Counted from the stretch's first letter, positions 17,996-28,584 are shown. The stretch: 64,000 nucleotides of DNA from a bacterium (GCA_016125225.1 WGME01000005.1:1-64000); one strand, 5' to 3'. The notes: generated by a model from the sequence alone, not told the origin. A program made the numbers and translations.

Positions 17996-20900
17996 TCATT
18001 GTTTGGGGATTATCGTGGCAGCTTCTTCGGCAATGACCGGAGACGGATTCAGTGTCGGATCGCTGGTTGGTTGAGATTCAGGTAATGGCGTCTGTATACC
18101 GACAGATATCGGATTTGAAGGTGGTTCAATCCCGTCGGAGTGGGGCTGTTTGTGTTCGTAAACCTTGCGGCCAAACTTGAAGAACAATGCCGGCGTGACG
18201 ACTTGGTCGAGGATCGTCGACGTGAGCATGCCCCCGAAGACAACCAACGCCAGCGGGTACAGTATCTCCTTGCCAGTCTGGCCTGCTCCGAACAGCAGAG
18301 GCAAGAGGCCGATGAAACTGGTCATCGCGGTCATCATCACGGGGGCGAGGCGTTCCAGGCTGCCACGCACGATCATCTGTTCGGAGAAGGCTTCACCTTC
18401 ATGCTGCATCAGGTGGATGTAGTGCGAGATCATCATGATGCCATTGCGACTCACGACGCCGATGAGAGTGATGAAGCCGACCCAGTGGGCGACGGACAGA
18501 CTGGTGGCACTGACCCACACACGTGGCCAGTCCCACCAGGGGGCGGCTTGCAATGCGGACCACTCGGGACGGTTGACGATCAACAACGTCAGCACCGAAC
18601 CGAATGCAGCGAGAGGGATGTTGACCAGGACTTGCACAGCGGCCCTCCAAGAATCGAGCGCTTTGCAGAGCAGCAGGAAGACACCGAGGATGCTGAGCGT
18701 GCCGAGTATTGCCAAGCGGCGGTTGGCTTCCTGCTGTGCCTCAAACTGTCCGCTGAATTCGACGTAGTAGCTGCCGGGAAGTTGTTGGAGACTCTCTTCG
18801 ACGGGGGCGACAGCCGCCTTGATGTCGCTCACTACGCTCGCGAGGTCACGCCCCTGCACGTTGCAGAAGACAACGATCCGGCGTTGGACGTTCTCGCGGT
18901 TGAGCGTGTTCGGGCCAGTGGTGTCCAGCACTTCCGCGACCTGTCCCAGCGCAACGCGGCGGCCGGAGGGAGTCTCCAGAATCGTCTCATTGATTGTTTC
19001 GGGATCGCTGCGCGAGGCTTCGTCGTACCAGACGACCAGCCCGAAATAGCGGTCTTCGTCCAGCACTTGCGAGACGACTTGCCCCCTATAGGCCGTTTCC
19101 AACAGATCGGCAACATCGCCCGGAGCGAGTCCGTAGCGGGCGGCCTCGTCGCGCTTGACCCGCAGGCGAATCTGCGAAATCTCGATCTGCGGCTCGATCT
19201 GCAAATCAACAATGCCAGGGATCGTCTGCATTCGCTCCTGCATATTGCTGGCGGCGGTACGCAACTCGCGCAGGTCTTGTCCGAAAATCTTCACGGCGAT
19301 CTGGGCGCGGATGCCCGACATCATGTGGTCCAGTCGGTGCGAGATCGGCTGGCCGATATTGACTGCCGCACCAGGGATGTTTGAGATGCGGTCGCGCACG
19401 TCGGCGATCACCTCGGCGCGCGGACGCCCCACGGAATCGAAGCCCCACAGATGAGCAATCGGGATCAGCCGCAGGGCCGCATAACCCCAGCCAGGTTTCG
19501 GCGGACGGTGTTCCGCGAGTCGCACATCGATCTCGGATGAGTTGACTCCCTCGGCGTGTTCGTCCAGTTCCGCCCGACCTGTTCGGCGTGAGACCGACAA
19601 CACTTCGGGAATATCGAGGATCAACCCCTCGGCGCGTGCGGCGATGCGTTGGCTTTCGTCGAGGCTTGTCCCTGGTTCCATACGCAGGCTGATTGTCAGC
19701 GTACCTTCATTGAATGGCGGCAGAAACTCGCCGCCCATCCACAGGATGCTGGCACACGAGAGTGTGACCAAAACGGCGACACCACTCAGAACCAGCGTCG
19801 CGTGACGCAGTGTGAACCTCAATACCACTTCATCCAGTCGCTTGAGCCAGCGAAGGACCAGCGGGTCGGCTCCCTCGTCCAGCAACTTGGCTTTCGACAG
19901 CAGTACCGAGCCGAATGCGGGAGTGAAGGTCAGTGACACGACCAGCGAACAGAGCAGCGCGGTGATATACGCCACTCCCAGCGGAGCAAACATACGGCCT
20001 TCCAGCCCGGCCATCGAAAACAACGGGAACATGACCAGAATGACAATCAGTGTGGCATAGACAATCGAGTTGCGCACTTCGTACGAGGCGTCGTAGATCA
20101 CGTCCAAAGGTGAACGCTGCTGGTCCACTGGCAGGTGCCGGTTTTCCTTCAAACGGCGATAAATGTTCTCGATATCAACGATGGAGTCGTCCACCAGATC
20201 GCCGATCGCCACCGCGATCCCACCCAGCGTCATCGTATTGATCGTGATGCCAAACCAGTGGAACACCAGGATCGTGAGCAGAATCGACAGCGGCATCGAC
20301 GTGAGCGAACTGAGGCTCGTGCGGAAATTGCCCATCATCAGGAACAGAATGACGACCACCCACAAGGCCCCGTCGCGCACCGCTTCAGTGACGTTCTCCA
20401 CGGCGGCTGCGATGAAGTCGGCCTGCTTGAAGATGCGGCGCTCGATGACGACATCGGGCGGCAATTCCTTCTGCAACGACTCCAGTACGTCGTCGATCAT
20501 GCGGTCCAAAGCCAGCGTATCGGCGTTGGGTTGTTTCTGCACCGTGATGATGACGGCTGGGCCACCGCTGACTTTTGTTGTCGCATGTACCTCTTCGGGC
20601 TGGTCGCCGCCGTCATGCTCATGGGCTGCCGGTACCGGAGTGTGCGGATGCGTCGATTGCTCGTCGTGACTCCCGTTCGAGTGTCCGTCCTCGCCGTGAC
20701 TTTCGTCGTGCGCAGAGGAGGCTGGATGTTCGTGCGGCAGTGATTCGCGAACGGCAGCATTCACATCGGGTTCGAGCTTCACCCACGCGCTGCCATCACC
20801 CCGTTTGACCGGTCCGCCGAAACGGACTTCGGCCACGTCCTTGATCCGGACCGGCATCGGGTCACGCCACAGAACGGGCGTGTTTTCAATCTCCTCCAGC

Positions 20901-21637
20901 GTGAGGCTCTGCCCATTGATGCGTAACAGAGACTCTTTCGGTGAGCGGACTACGATGCCACCACCGGCGATCACGTTCGCCTTTTTCGCGGCCGTGACAA
21001 GTTGATCCAGTGTCACGTTCTGAGCGGCCAGCCGCGCGGGTGACGTGACGATCTGATACTGCTTGAAGATCCCGCCCATGACCGTGACCTGCGACACGCC
21101 ACCCACCGCCAGCAACCGGTTGCGCAGCGTGAACTCCCCCAGCGTGCGCAGTTCCATCGCCTTGGCGTTTTGTTCTTCGGTGGTCTTCAATTCCGCGTTG
21201 GAGCGCAGGCCGAGAAGCATGATCTCGCCCATGATCGACGAGATCGGAGCCATCACCGGATTCGTCCCCGCGGGCAGTCGCTCGCGGGCGAGTTGCAGCT
21301 TCTCGGACACAATCTGCCGGTCGCGAAAGATGTCGGTCCCCCAATCGAACTCGACCCACACAATCGACAGTCCGATTCCCGATGCCGACCGGACTCGTTT
21401 CACGTCGGTCGCACCGTTCAGCAGGAACTCAAGAGGTCGGGTGACCAGCACCTCGACCTCTTCGGGGGCCAGACCAGTGGCTTCGGTCATAATCGTGACC
21501 GTCGGTCGGTTCAAATCCGGAAACACATCGACTGGCATCTCGCGCAGCTGGTTGGCTCCAAATACCATGACGACGAGCGCCCCGATCAGCACCAGCGCCC
21601 GGTTTTTCAGTGAGAAGGAGATGATCCCATTCAGCAT
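17996..21637 (-). CDS. cusA: CusA-type heavy-metal RND efflux pump with His-rich periplasmic insert
   Basis: A 1213-residue inner-membrane proton-driven pump; start ATG at 21637 (MLNGIISFSLKNRALVLIGA), 16 bases after the adaptor gene. The N-terminal helix, VDVFPDLNRPTV, EVEVLVTRPLE and the TM4 acidic motif GDLVDDSIVDIENIYRRL are typical of the heavy-metal (HME) branch; TM10 reads GVVSRNGIMMI as in CusA/CzcA. It should export Cu(I)/Ag(I), given the P-type copper ATPase in the same operon. It is longer than CusA of E. coli (about 1047 residues), partly because of a His-rich loop at about residues 296-350 (11 His; PHEHPASSAHDESHGEDG onward) and a Pro/Thr-rich C-terminal tail. Zinc or cobalt (CzcA-like) is a less likely substrate. 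Confidence 0.85.
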   Translation of the reverse strand: MLNGIISFSLKNRALVLIGALVVMVFGANQLREMPVDVFPDLNRPTVTIMTEATGLAPEEVEVLVTRPLEFLLNGATDVKRVRSASGIGLSIVWVEFDWGTDIFRDRQIVSEKLQLARERLPAGTNPVMAPISSIMGEIMLLGLRSNAELKTTEEQNAKAMELRTLGEFTLRNRLLAVGGVSQVTVMGGIFKQYQIVTSPARLAAQNVTLDQLVTAAKKANVIAGGGIVVRSPKESLLRINGQSLTLEEIENTPVLWRDPMPVRIKDVAEVRFGGPVKRGDGSAWVKLEPDVNAAVRESLPHEHPASSAHDESHGEDGHSNGSHDEQSTHPHTPVPAAHEHDGGDQPEEVHATTKVSGGPAVIITVQKQPNADTLALDRMIDDVLESLQKELPPDVVIERRIFKQADFIAAAVENVTEAVRDGALWVVVILFLMMGNFRTSLSSLTSMPLSILLTILVFHWFGITINTMTLGGIAVAIGDLVDDSIVDIENIYRRLKENRHLPVDQQRSPLDVIYDASYEVRNSIVYATLIVILVMFPLFSMAGLEGRMFAPLGVAYITALLCSLVVSLTFTPAFGSVLLSKAKLLDEGADPLVLRWLKRLDEVVLRFTLRHATLVLSGVAVLVTLSCASILWMGGEFLPPFNEGTLTISLRMEPGTSLDESQRIAARAEGLILDIPEVLSVSRRTGRAELDEHAEGVNSSEIDVRLAEHRPPKPGWGYAALRLIPIAHLWGFDSVGRPRAEVIADVRDRISNIPGAAVNIGQPISHRLDHMMSGIRAQIAVKIFGQDLRELRTAASNMQERMQTIPGIVDLQIEPQIEISQIRLRVKRDEAARYGLAPGDVADLLETAYRGQVVSQVLDEDRYFGLVVWYDEASRSDPETINETILETPSGRRVALGQVAEVLDTTGPNTLNRENVQRRIVVFCNVQGRDLASVVSDIKAAVAPVEESLQQLPGSYYVEFSGQFEAQQEANRRLAILGTLSILGVFLLLCKALDSWRAAVQVLVNIPLAAFGSVLTLLIVNRPEWSALQAAPWWDWPRVWVSATSLSVAHWVGFITLIGVVSRNGIMMISHYIHLMQHEGEAFSEQMIVRGSLERLAPVMMTAMTSFIGLLPLLFGAGQTGKEILYPLALVVFGGMLTSTILDQVVTPALFFKFGRKVYEHKQPHSDGIEPPSNPISVGIQTPLPESQPTSDPTLNPSPVIAEEAATIIPKQ

Positions 21638-21653
21638 GACGTACTTTCTGGCA

Positions 21654-23846
21654 TCAGCGCACGGCCGCATACGCGGTTTGCAATTGTGGAACTCCGCCGG
21701 TGGCAATGTTCTCGCCGCGGAAGAGACCGCTCTTCACTTCGAAAAACCGATCGTCGGCCCGTCCCAATTCGATGCGACGCCGCTCGAATGTGCCGTCAGG
21801 CTTCCGGACGAAGACAAAGCTCCGCAGCCCATCACGAATGACGGCCTCCAATGGGACGGCCAGTGTCGCGGGTGGCCGGTCGGCGGTCAGAGTGACTCGC
21901 GCCGCCATGTTGTGTTGCAGAGCCACGGGTGGCAGCGACTGGAATTCGAGCCACGCGGCTTGTGTGCGACTGTCGGCTCCCACCACCGGTCCAATCCGCG
22001 TCACGGTTCCCTCGGCTGTGAGATCGGGATACGCCACCAATCGGATGCGGGCCTTCTGCCCCGGTTGGACGAGAACCGAATCCCGTTCTCCAACAAACAC
22101 CTGGACTCGAATCTGTGAAACGTCATGAATTTCGAACAGCGGTTCGTCGGCTCGCACGACCTGACCGAACTTCCGATCCAGGTCTGCGACCAGTCCGTCA
22201 ATCGGCGCTCGCACGGGCAACGTGTCGATCACGCGGCCCGTTTTGAGCATGTCCTCGATCTGCGCCGCTGTGATGCCCAGCGTGAGCAGTTTCTGCCGCA
22301 AACCGGCAATCTGAGTGTCGAACGACTTCACCTGTCCCTCCGTTTCGAGGATCGTCCGACGTGAAATCGCATCGCCCACGCCGCGGCGACGGGCCAGCGT
22401 GTCACGCCACATCACACCATCGAGATGTGCCTGTAACAGACCCAATTGAATGTCACGTAGTTCGAGGCTGGCGATTTCGGCGAGAACGTCTCCGGCTTTG
22501 ACGGACTGTCCACGGTCGACGTGAATGCCGACCAGCTTGCCCCCGAGTTGAGACGATGCCTGCGTGCGATGATCGGACGGGATGTCGAGTCCGCCATCGA
22601 AGCTCTGGATGCGTTCGACGACATGCTCGGAGACGGGCTCCAACTTCAATCCGATCGTCCGTGCCGTCTCTGGTCCGATGCGCAGCACACCGAGAAAGAA
22701 CAGGCTCGACAGGGAATGACCGCCCCGCGTGACCACGCGATCCCCTGGCAGTAGTTTGCCCGCCAGAATCTCTACCCGACCTGACCATTGTCGCCCGACG
22801 ACAACTGCGACCTTCTGGTATTGCGAGCCGTTCTTCAGTTCAGACTCCTCGATCAGGACATAGCGTTCTGCTCCATCACTTTGCACCGCTTCCGAGGGCA
22901 CGGACATGACCGACTTGCGACTGATCCAGGTCACTTCTGCCTGACCGTTCATGCCCGGTCGAAACACGGGCGAGTCCTTTGGGTTTTGGACCTCAGCCCA
23001 GGCGGTGCTCTGATGCGTGAGCGGGTCGAGCATCGCGCCGAGTTTGTCGATCTTCGTCTCAAACACCTGACCCGGCAGTCCGCTTAGCGATAACCGCACC
23101 GATTGGCCGGTCGCCACCCGATGCCAGTCCCGTTCGAGGACACCAATTTTCACCCACACGGTCGAGAGATCGACGACCTCCATCAGATGTTCGGTCGGTT
23201 CGACGAATTTGCCGATCGCCAGGTCTGAATGCACGACTACACCACTCATCAGACTTTGTACCGGCAGCCGCAGCGGTTCTTTCTGATCGGTCGTCAACAA
23301 GTCCTCGGCGACACCCAGTGCAGCCGCCTTGGATTGCAAGACACGCAATGCGTTCAAGTTCTGCTGGTGGGCCAGTTGCGCTTCAAGCAATCGCTGTCCC
23401 GCAACAGCCCCCACTTTGGCTGCCGGTTCCAAGCCTTCGAGGATTTTTCCGGTGAGGTCGATGTCGTTCTGAGCCTGTTGATAGTCCAAACGCAGCGTGT
23501 GCAGATCGAGACTGTCGAGTTCAGCCACAATCTGTCCCGCCTCCACGACATCACCGGGACGTACCGGCAGAGTGACCACCCGTCCCGCCAGCCGCGATGT
23601 GACGACGGCGTACCTGGTCCACGGAGCGACAAGCGTTGCGTAGGCCCGCAACCGTTCGGTTCCCTCGCGCTGCTCGACCTCCGCTGTCTGTACGTCGATC
23701 AAATCGCGGGCCGCCTTGCTCAACGTGATCCGTCCTTGGGCAAGGTCGACCTGAAGACCCTTGGTCGGCAACGGCTGATGCCCTTCGTGCCCAAACGCCG
23801 AGGCAGTCAACGCACCCACGAGCACCAAACAGACAACCCGCTTCAT
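21654..23846 (-). CDS. Tandem (double) periplasmic adaptor of the RND metal pump
   Basis: A 730-residue protein, nearly twice the usual CusB length. The ATG at 23846 opens a signal peptide (MKRVVCLVLVGALTASAFG) followed by HEGHQ. It contains two complete membrane-fusion-protein modules. Module one (about 30-390) has a biotinyl-lipoyl half SRLAGRVVTLPVRPGDVV, a hairpin, then VVHSDLAIGKFVEP and beta-barrel sequence. Module two (about 395-730) has SSQLGGKLVGIHVDRGQSVK, a hairpin, then PVRAPIDGLVADLDRKFGQV. The product should bridge the CusA-type pump (next gene) and an outer-membrane channel. No TolC-like gene is in this operon; the one at 34.6-36.2 kb belongs to the other efflux cluster. Gene fusion after duplication is the simplest origin. 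Confidence 0.8.
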   Translation of the reverse strand: MKRVVCLVLVGALTASAFGHEGHQPLPTKGLQVDLAQGRITLSKAARDLIDVQTAEVEQREGTERLRAYATLVAPWTRYAVVTSRLAGRVVTLPVRPGDVVEAGQIVAELDSLDLHTLRLDYQQAQNDIDLTGKILEGLEPAAKVGAVAGQRLLEAQLAHQQNLNALRVLQSKAAALGVAEDLLTTDQKEPLRLPVQSLMSGVVVHSDLAIGKFVEPTEHLMEVVDLSTVWVKIGVLERDWHRVATGQSVRLSLSGLPGQVFETKIDKLGAMLDPLTHQSTAWAEVQNPKDSPVFRPGMNGQAEVTWISRKSVMSVPSEAVQSDGAERYVLIEESELKNGSQYQKVAVVVGRQWSGRVEILAGKLLPGDRVVTRGGHSLSSLFFLGVLRIGPETARTIGLKLEPVSEHVVERIQSFDGGLDIPSDHRTQASSQLGGKLVGIHVDRGQSVKAGDVLAEIASLELRDIQLGLLQAHLDGVMWRDTLARRRGVGDAISRRTILETEGQVKSFDTQIAGLRQKLLTLGITAAQIEDMLKTGRVIDTLPVRAPIDGLVADLDRKFGQVVRADEPLFEIHDVSQIRVQVFVGERDSVLVQPGQKARIRLVAYPDLTAEGTVTRIGPVVGADSRTQAAWLEFQSLPPVALQHNMAARVTLTADRPPATLAVPLEAVIRDGLRSFVFVRKPDGTFERRRIELGRADDRFFEVKSGLFRGENIATGGVPQLQTAYAAVR

Positions 23847-23893
23847 AATCGAGTTTCCTGTCAGCACTGTGTTCCCATTGTCATGTGGATATG

Positions 23894-26518
23894 TCACAGC
23901 TTGACCCTCCTCAAGCGGAGTGCGTTGCCCACCACGGACAAGGAACTAAAGCTCATGGCCACACTGGCCCAGACAGGTGAGATCAACAGGCCGATGAACG
24001 GATACAGCAACCCGGCCGCCACAGGGACGCTGGCCACGTTGTAGACGAACGCCAGGAACAAGTTCTGGCGGATGTTGGCCATCGTGGCACGGCTCAACCG
24101 GAGCGCACGAACCAGCGACCGCAGGTCGCCGTGAACCAGGGTGATCCCGGCACTCTCCATCGCCACATCCGTCCCCGAACCCATCGCGATGCCGATGTGG
24201 GCCTGAGCGAGCGCAGGGGCGTCGTTGATTCCGTCTCCCGCCATCGCGACCACACGCCCCTCAGCTTGCAGACGCTTCACCACGTCGAGCTTCTGATTCG
24301 GCAGCACCTCGGCAATGACTTCGTCGATGCCCAGCGATCTGGCAACCGCATCGGCTGTGCGGCGACTGTCGCCGGTCAACATCATGATTCTCAATCCCGC
24401 CTCATGGAGCGAGCGGATCGCGTCTGCCGTGGTGGGCTTGATCCGATCCGCCACGCCAATCATCCCCGCGAGGCGTCCGTCGATGGCGACACACATCACG
24501 GTCTGCCCTTCGCCGCGCATTTCATCCATGCGAGCGGCATGGTCCGCGAGGTCGATCGCGTGATCGGCCATCAACCCTGCATTTCCCAAGGCGACAGGCA
24601 GTCCCTCCACGACGCCGGTAACGCCCTTGCCGGTAACGGACTGGAATTCATCCGTTTGGGCCAGTGTCACACCACGTTCATTGGCCCCCTTGACGATGGC
24701 ATCGGCCAGTGGATGCTCGCTGCCCCGCTCCAGAGACGCTGCCAGACGTAGCACCTCGTCTGCCGTGAAGCCTGGAGTTGGTTCGACATTGATCAGACGC
24801 GGCTTGCCTTCGGTCAGAGTCCCGGTCTTGTCCACAACGAGTGTGTCGGCACGTTGCAGGACTTCCAGCGATTCTGCATTCTTGATGAGGACACCGTTCT
24901 CCGCACCGCGACCGACTCCCACCATGATTGACATCGGTGTCGCCAACCCCAACGCACACGGACAGGCGATAATCAGAACCGCGACGGCATTCACCAGAGC
25001 ATGAGCCAGTCGTGGTTCGGCTCCGAACAGACTCCAGGCGATGAACGTCAGGATGCTCACACCAATGACAACCGGGACGAAGTACCGCGATACCTGATCG
25101 ACGACGCGCTCGATGGGCGCACGGGTCCGCTGGGCGTCACCCACCATGCGGACGATCTGTGCGAGCAACGTCTCGGAGCCAACTTTTTCAGCGCGGATTA
25201 GCAGACTGCCTGTGCCGTTGATGGTGGCTGAGATTACCTTGTCACCCGACTGCTTCTCGACCGGCAACGGCTCGCCCGAGATCATCGACTCATCGACGGA
25301 ACTGCGTCCCTCGACAACGATGCCGTCAGCGGTGACCTTCTCGCCGGGGCGGACGCGGAGCAGATCGCCACGCCGAATCAACTCCAGAGATACATCTTCT
25401 TCCTTTCCGTCAGCAGTGACTCGACGGGCCATCTTTGGAGCGAGGCCCAGCAGCCGTTTGATCGCTCCACTCGTCTGGCTCCGAGCTTTTAACTCCAGGA
25501 CCTGTCCGAGCAAAATCAGCACCGTGACGACGACGGCCGTATCGAAATAGGGCATCACCGAACCGTTTGCATGGCGAAAGCCTTCAGGAAAGACGCCTGG
25601 AGTGACGGTGGCAATCAGGCTGTAGAGATACGCTGAGCCAACACCCAGCGCGATCAGGGTGAACATGTTCGGGCTGAGGTTCCGAATCGACAGCCAGGCC
25701 CGCTCGAAGAAGGGCCAGCCGCACCAGAAAACGATCGGAGTTGCGAGGAGCAGTTGTCCCCAGTTCAGCCCAGCCGCCCAGTGGTGAAGCGGATTGTTGG
25801 GGAGCATGTCGGCCATCGCCACCACGAACACCGGCAGCCCCAGGATCAGACCCACCCAGAATCGCCGCGTCATATCCACTTGTTCGTGGCTTGGTCCGTC
25901 TTGTAACTCGACAGTGCGCGGCTCCAGAGCCATCCCGCATTTCGAGCAGGAGCCGGGATGATCGCTCACCACTTCCGGGTGCATCGGACAAACATATTCC
26001 ACTTTCGAAGTCGCAGGCTGATCGAGTGGCTCCAGCCCCATGCCACATTTCGTACAGATGCCGGGGCCAACCTGTCGCACCTCGGGGTGCATCGGACAGG
26101 TGTATTCGACACCGTCCTTCGCTGCCGCAACTGGGGCGACTTCCTTCAAGTATTGCGAGGGATCGGCCACAAACTTCTGCTGGCAGAGCGTACTGCAAAA
26201 ATAGTACGCACGCCCGGCATGATTCGTGCTTGCTACGGCCTTGCGGGGATCAACCGCCATGCCACATACGGGATCATGTGCCGTCATCGGATCGTGCGAC
26301 TGGTGTTCACAGCATGAGTGCTCCTCTGTCTTCATCAGAAAGCGATCGGGAGCCGCACTGAATTTTCGGTGACACGACATCGAGCAAAAAAAGTAAGTGG
26401 TCCCATCGTGGAGATACGAACCGGCCGCGCGAGCCGGGTCGACGGTCATGCCGCACACGGGGTCAACCGCGGGCGTTGAGCCTGCATCAAGGATGGGAAG
26501 AGCGGAGCCGATGTTCAT
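23894..26518 (-). CDS. copA: Copper-translocating P1B-type ATPase with YHS and YxCPMHP metal domains
   Basis: An 874-residue inner-membrane pump; the ATG at 26518 with AAAGGCAG upstream is preferred to the upstream TTG. The N-terminus has no GMxCxxC domain. Instead it has two YHS/TRASH-type modules ([15 protein letters not shown] ... FFCSMSC at about 18-60; [14 protein letters not shown] ... YFCSTLC at about 80-122) and two heavy-metal-binding modules (YTCPMHPEV ... [19 protein letters not shown] ... [10 protein letters not shown]). The transport motif is CPC (IIACPCALG), the phosphorylation loop [11 protein letters not shown], and the hinge [13 protein letters not shown]. It exports Cu(I) (or Ag) from the cytoplasm and lies in one minus-strand run with the periplasmic pump genes. 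Confidence 0.9.
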   Translation of the reverse strand: MNIGSALPILDAGSTPAVDPVCGMTVDPARAAGSYLHDGTTYFFCSMSCHRKFSAAPDRFLMKTEEHSCCEHQSHDPMTAHDPVCGMAVDPRKAVASTNHAGRAYYFCSTLCQQKFVADPSQYLKEVAPVAAAKDGVEYTCPMHPEVRQVGPGICTKCGMGLEPLDQPATSKVEYVCPMHPEVVSDHPGSCSKCGMALEPRTVELQDGPSHEQVDMTRRFWVGLILGLPVFVVAMADMLPNNPLHHWAAGLNWGQLLLATPIVFWCGWPFFERAWLSIRNLSPNMFTLIALGVGSAYLYSLIATVTPGVFPEGFRHANGSVMPYFDTAVVVTVLILLGQVLELKARSQTSGAIKRLLGLAPKMARRVTADGKEEDVSLELIRRGDLLRVRPGEKVTADGIVVEGRSSVDESMISGEPLPVEKQSGDKVISATINGTGSLLIRAEKVGSETLLAQIVRMVGDAQRTRAPIERVVDQVSRYFVPVVIGVSILTFIAWSLFGAEPRLAHALVNAVAVLIIACPCALGLATPMSIMVGVGRGAENGVLIKNAESLEVLQRADTLVVDKTGTLTEGKPRLINVEPTPGFTADEVLRLAASLERGSEHPLADAIVKGANERGVTLAQTDEFQSVTGKGVTGVVEGLPVALGNAGLMADHAIDLADHAARMDEMRGEGQTVMCVAIDGRLAGMIGVADRIKPTTADAIRSLHEAGLRIMMLTGDSRRTADAVARSLGIDEVIAEVLPNQKLDVVKRLQAEGRVVAMAGDGINDAPALAQAHIGIAMGSGTDVAMESAGITLVHGDLRSLVRALRLSRATMANIRQNLFLAFVYNVASVPVAAGLLYPFIGLLISPVWASVAMSFSSLSVVGNALRLRRVKL

Positions 26519-26554
26519 GACACTGCCTTTGAGAGAGTTCTTCTTCAATCCGAA

Positions 26555-27400
26555 TCAATCCACTTGCAGGACCGCCGGGATCGTGAAGACCTGCCCTTGA
26601 CGCTGAAACTGTCCCCAAGCCTTGTAGATACCGGGCTGGGCGATGTGAGCCGCGAATCTCACCTGTCCATCGGGTGCCGACTCTGTTTCCGCATGAGCGT
26701 GGATGTACTCGCCCGTCCCCGCACCGATCACCACTAGATGACCCATCGCGCCGAGATACGGCTCCAGATCCGTCACCGCTTGACCGTCGGGATGGCGGTG
26801 TGAGAACGTCACCAGCCACTCACTTTCACCCTGCTGCGCGGAGACTTCCGTTTTCACATTGCCTGCGGTGACGACCACCGGCACGTTCGCCTTCAGTTCG
26901 GGCGCGGCAGTCGGGTCGCCAGTGACACGTAGCTCATGCCGAATGGTCTGTTGCTCCTCTCCTTTGGCTTGGCAATCCACGAAGAGCCAGTATGTTCCGG
27001 CCGTGGGAAAGGCGATCTCAATCGTGGCCTGACCATCATTGGCCACGGTCGGATGCAGATGCTGAAACTCGTCGAGGGCATCTCGCGCTACGATGAGGTG
27101 CATGACTCGTTCGTGCAGCAGGTCGAACTCGCGCAGCGTCTTGCCATCTCGCTCTAGATGAAATTGGAGCTTCGTGGGCATGCCGGGCTTCAGATTGTCA
27201 CCACCGGCGTCCATCACGAATGTTGCAGGCGCGGCTATGCCATTCATTCCCGACATTTTCTGATGTCCACCATGATCGCCAGACGGAGTTGTTGGTCCGC
27301 CGTGTGAGGAATGGTCTGCGGATGGCGTTACCGGCGTGGTCGTTTGTTGTCCACAACCGAGTAAGCTCAGAACGATGAGTGCCACACTGGAACGAAACAT
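26555..27400 (-). CDS. His-rich lipoprotein of the copper operon
   Basis: A 281-residue protein; start ATG at 27400 with GGAG six bases upstream. The leader MFRSSVALIVLSLLGCGQQ ends in a lipobox, so it is a lipoprotein. A low-complexity stretch follows (ADHSSHGGP, SGDHGGHQKMSGMNG), rich in His and Met and suited to copper. The folded part has two beta-sandwich-like halves: LHERVMHLIVARDALDEFQH with LHP, and LEPYLGAMGHLVVIGAG with YIHAHAE. The repeated MHLIV/GHLVVI...H pattern is seen in proteins annotated near copper-resistance genes. It lies 36 bases upstream of copA. Probable periplasmic copper binding or chaperone role (inference). Confidence 0.65.
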   Translation of the reverse strand: MFRSSVALIVLSLLGCGQQTTTPVTPSADHSSHGGPTTPSGDHGGHQKMSGMNGIAAPATFVMDAGGDNLKPGMPTKLQFHLERDGKTLREFDLLHERVMHLIVARDALDEFQHLHPTVANDGQATIEIAFPTAGTYWLFVDCQAKGEEQQTIRHELRVTGDPTAAPELKANVPVVVTAGNVKTEVSAQQGESEWLVTFSHRHPDGQAVTDLEPYLGAMGHLVVIGAGTGEYIHAHAETESAPDGQVRFAAHIAQPGIYKAWGQFQRQGQVFTIPAVLQVD

Positions 27401-27441
27401 GGAAGACTCCTGGCCTGAAGATAAGGACCAAGCATTTGGCA

Positions 27442-28584
27442 TTAGCGGGACTTCGGTTTGCCGACATCGATACGAGTGGCCAATACCACGGGCTGCCCAT
27501 TGATTTTGGACTCCCAGCAGGCGATGACTGGTCCTTCACCGTTGGTGGCGGAACTGACCATCGGATCGCGCGCGGCTCCGGCCAGTTTTTGTGGCTGGTT
27601 CGAGGCGGGACTCTGTACAAGTAAATCGCCTTCGCGACCGGTGGTCCAGACGATGACTGGTCCATTGGACGAGGAAGCGATCCACGGTTGCTCGCCACGT
27701 CCCAGCAACTGTTCACGTCCGCCTGTGCTGGCGGCGGAGTAGACCTCGCCATTCCTGCGCCAGACGGTAACGAGCGAGCCCTTGGGACCTGCGGCCAGCA
27801 TCCCACCGTCCATCGGGCAGGCGTTGAGCTTCCAGCTTCCTTGACCGACTTTTTTCGCAGTTGCAAACGTCTTACCGTCGTCTTTGGACGTGGCGACATA
27901 CATGTCCCGGTTCCCTGCCAGCGAATTGCGGAACATGACATGCACGGCGTCGTCACTCACCATGATGGACGGATGACAGCATTCGCAGACGTTGCCATCC
28001 GGCGAACGATAGACCCGCACGTTGGCTTGCCAGGTCTCGCCACCATCGGTGGACTTGGACGCATAGACCTCGGATCGCTTCTCGCGCAGATCAAGCCAGG
28101 TCGCCCATACCGAGCCATCGGGGCCAGACGCCATGCCGTGCAGTCCTTCGCGAGCCGAGTCGGCCGCGTCGTTGACGCGCACCGGTCCCTGCCATGTCGC
28201 TCCACTATCGGTAGAATGCCAGGCGAGCACATCACCGTCGCGGCCTTTTCCCTGCATTCCTCCCACGGCTGTCACCACCACGGCATTTCCCGCAACACTG
28301 ATGCGCGGCCCGCGTCGCATTCCCAGCGACATATTTGTGACGCGAAACGCCTCTTGCGGTTTCGTGAACGTGGTCCCGGCATCCGTCGATCGGCAGTGAA
28401 ATACCGCGTCACCCGATCCGTAAATGAGATGAACAGTGCCATCCGTGGCCACCGCAACCTGCGGCTGTTTGGGGGACTGTCCAGCACCACTGGTTGCAAT
28501 CACGACCGGCTCGGCGGCCAACACGGGCATGGTCAGATGGACTACAACCAAGCAGGTCAGACTTCGATAGAGAAGTGTCTTCAT
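27442..28584 (-). CDS. Secreted Asp-box (sialidase-like) beta-propeller protein
   Basis: A 380-residue protein with a signal peptide (MKTLLYRSLTCLVVVHLTMP VLAA). Four Asp-box motifs (STDAGTTF, STDSGATW, STDGGETW, SKDDGKTF) mark a six-bladed sialidase/BNR-type propeller. The sialidase Arg triad and Tyr/Glu nucleophile are not evident, so enzymatic activity is doubtful. A Cys-rich insert (GNVCECCHPSIM) could bind metal and, with the gene's place in the copper operon, suggests a periplasmic metal-related role. It precedes the His-rich lipoprotein gene by about 40 bases. Confidence 0.7.
   Translation of the reverse strand: MKTLLYRSLTCLVVVHLTMPVLAAEPVVIATSGAGQSPKQPQVAVATDGTVHLIYGSGDAVFHCRSTDAGTTFTKPQEAFRVTNMSLGMRRGPRISVAGNAVVVTAVGGMQGKGRDGDVLAWHSTDSGATWQGPVRVNDAADSAREGLHGMASGPDGSVWATWLDLREKRSEVYASKSTDGGETWQANVRVYRSPDGNVCECCHPSIMVSDDAVHVMFRNSLAGNRDMYVATSKDDGKTFATAKKVGQGSWKLNACPMDGGMLAAGPKGSLVTVWRRNGEVYSAASTGGREQLLGRGEQPWIASSSNGPVIVWTTGREGDLLVQSPASNQPQKLAGAARDPMVSSATNGEGPVIACWESKINGQPVVLATRIDVGKPKSR

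Noticed and set aside
18140-19384. A 414-codon plus-strand open frame inside the RND gene
   Set aside because: It is antisense to a fully conserved CusA-type protein. Its product is rich in H, R, D and Q without hydrophobic cores, typical of shadow frames in GC-rich DNA.
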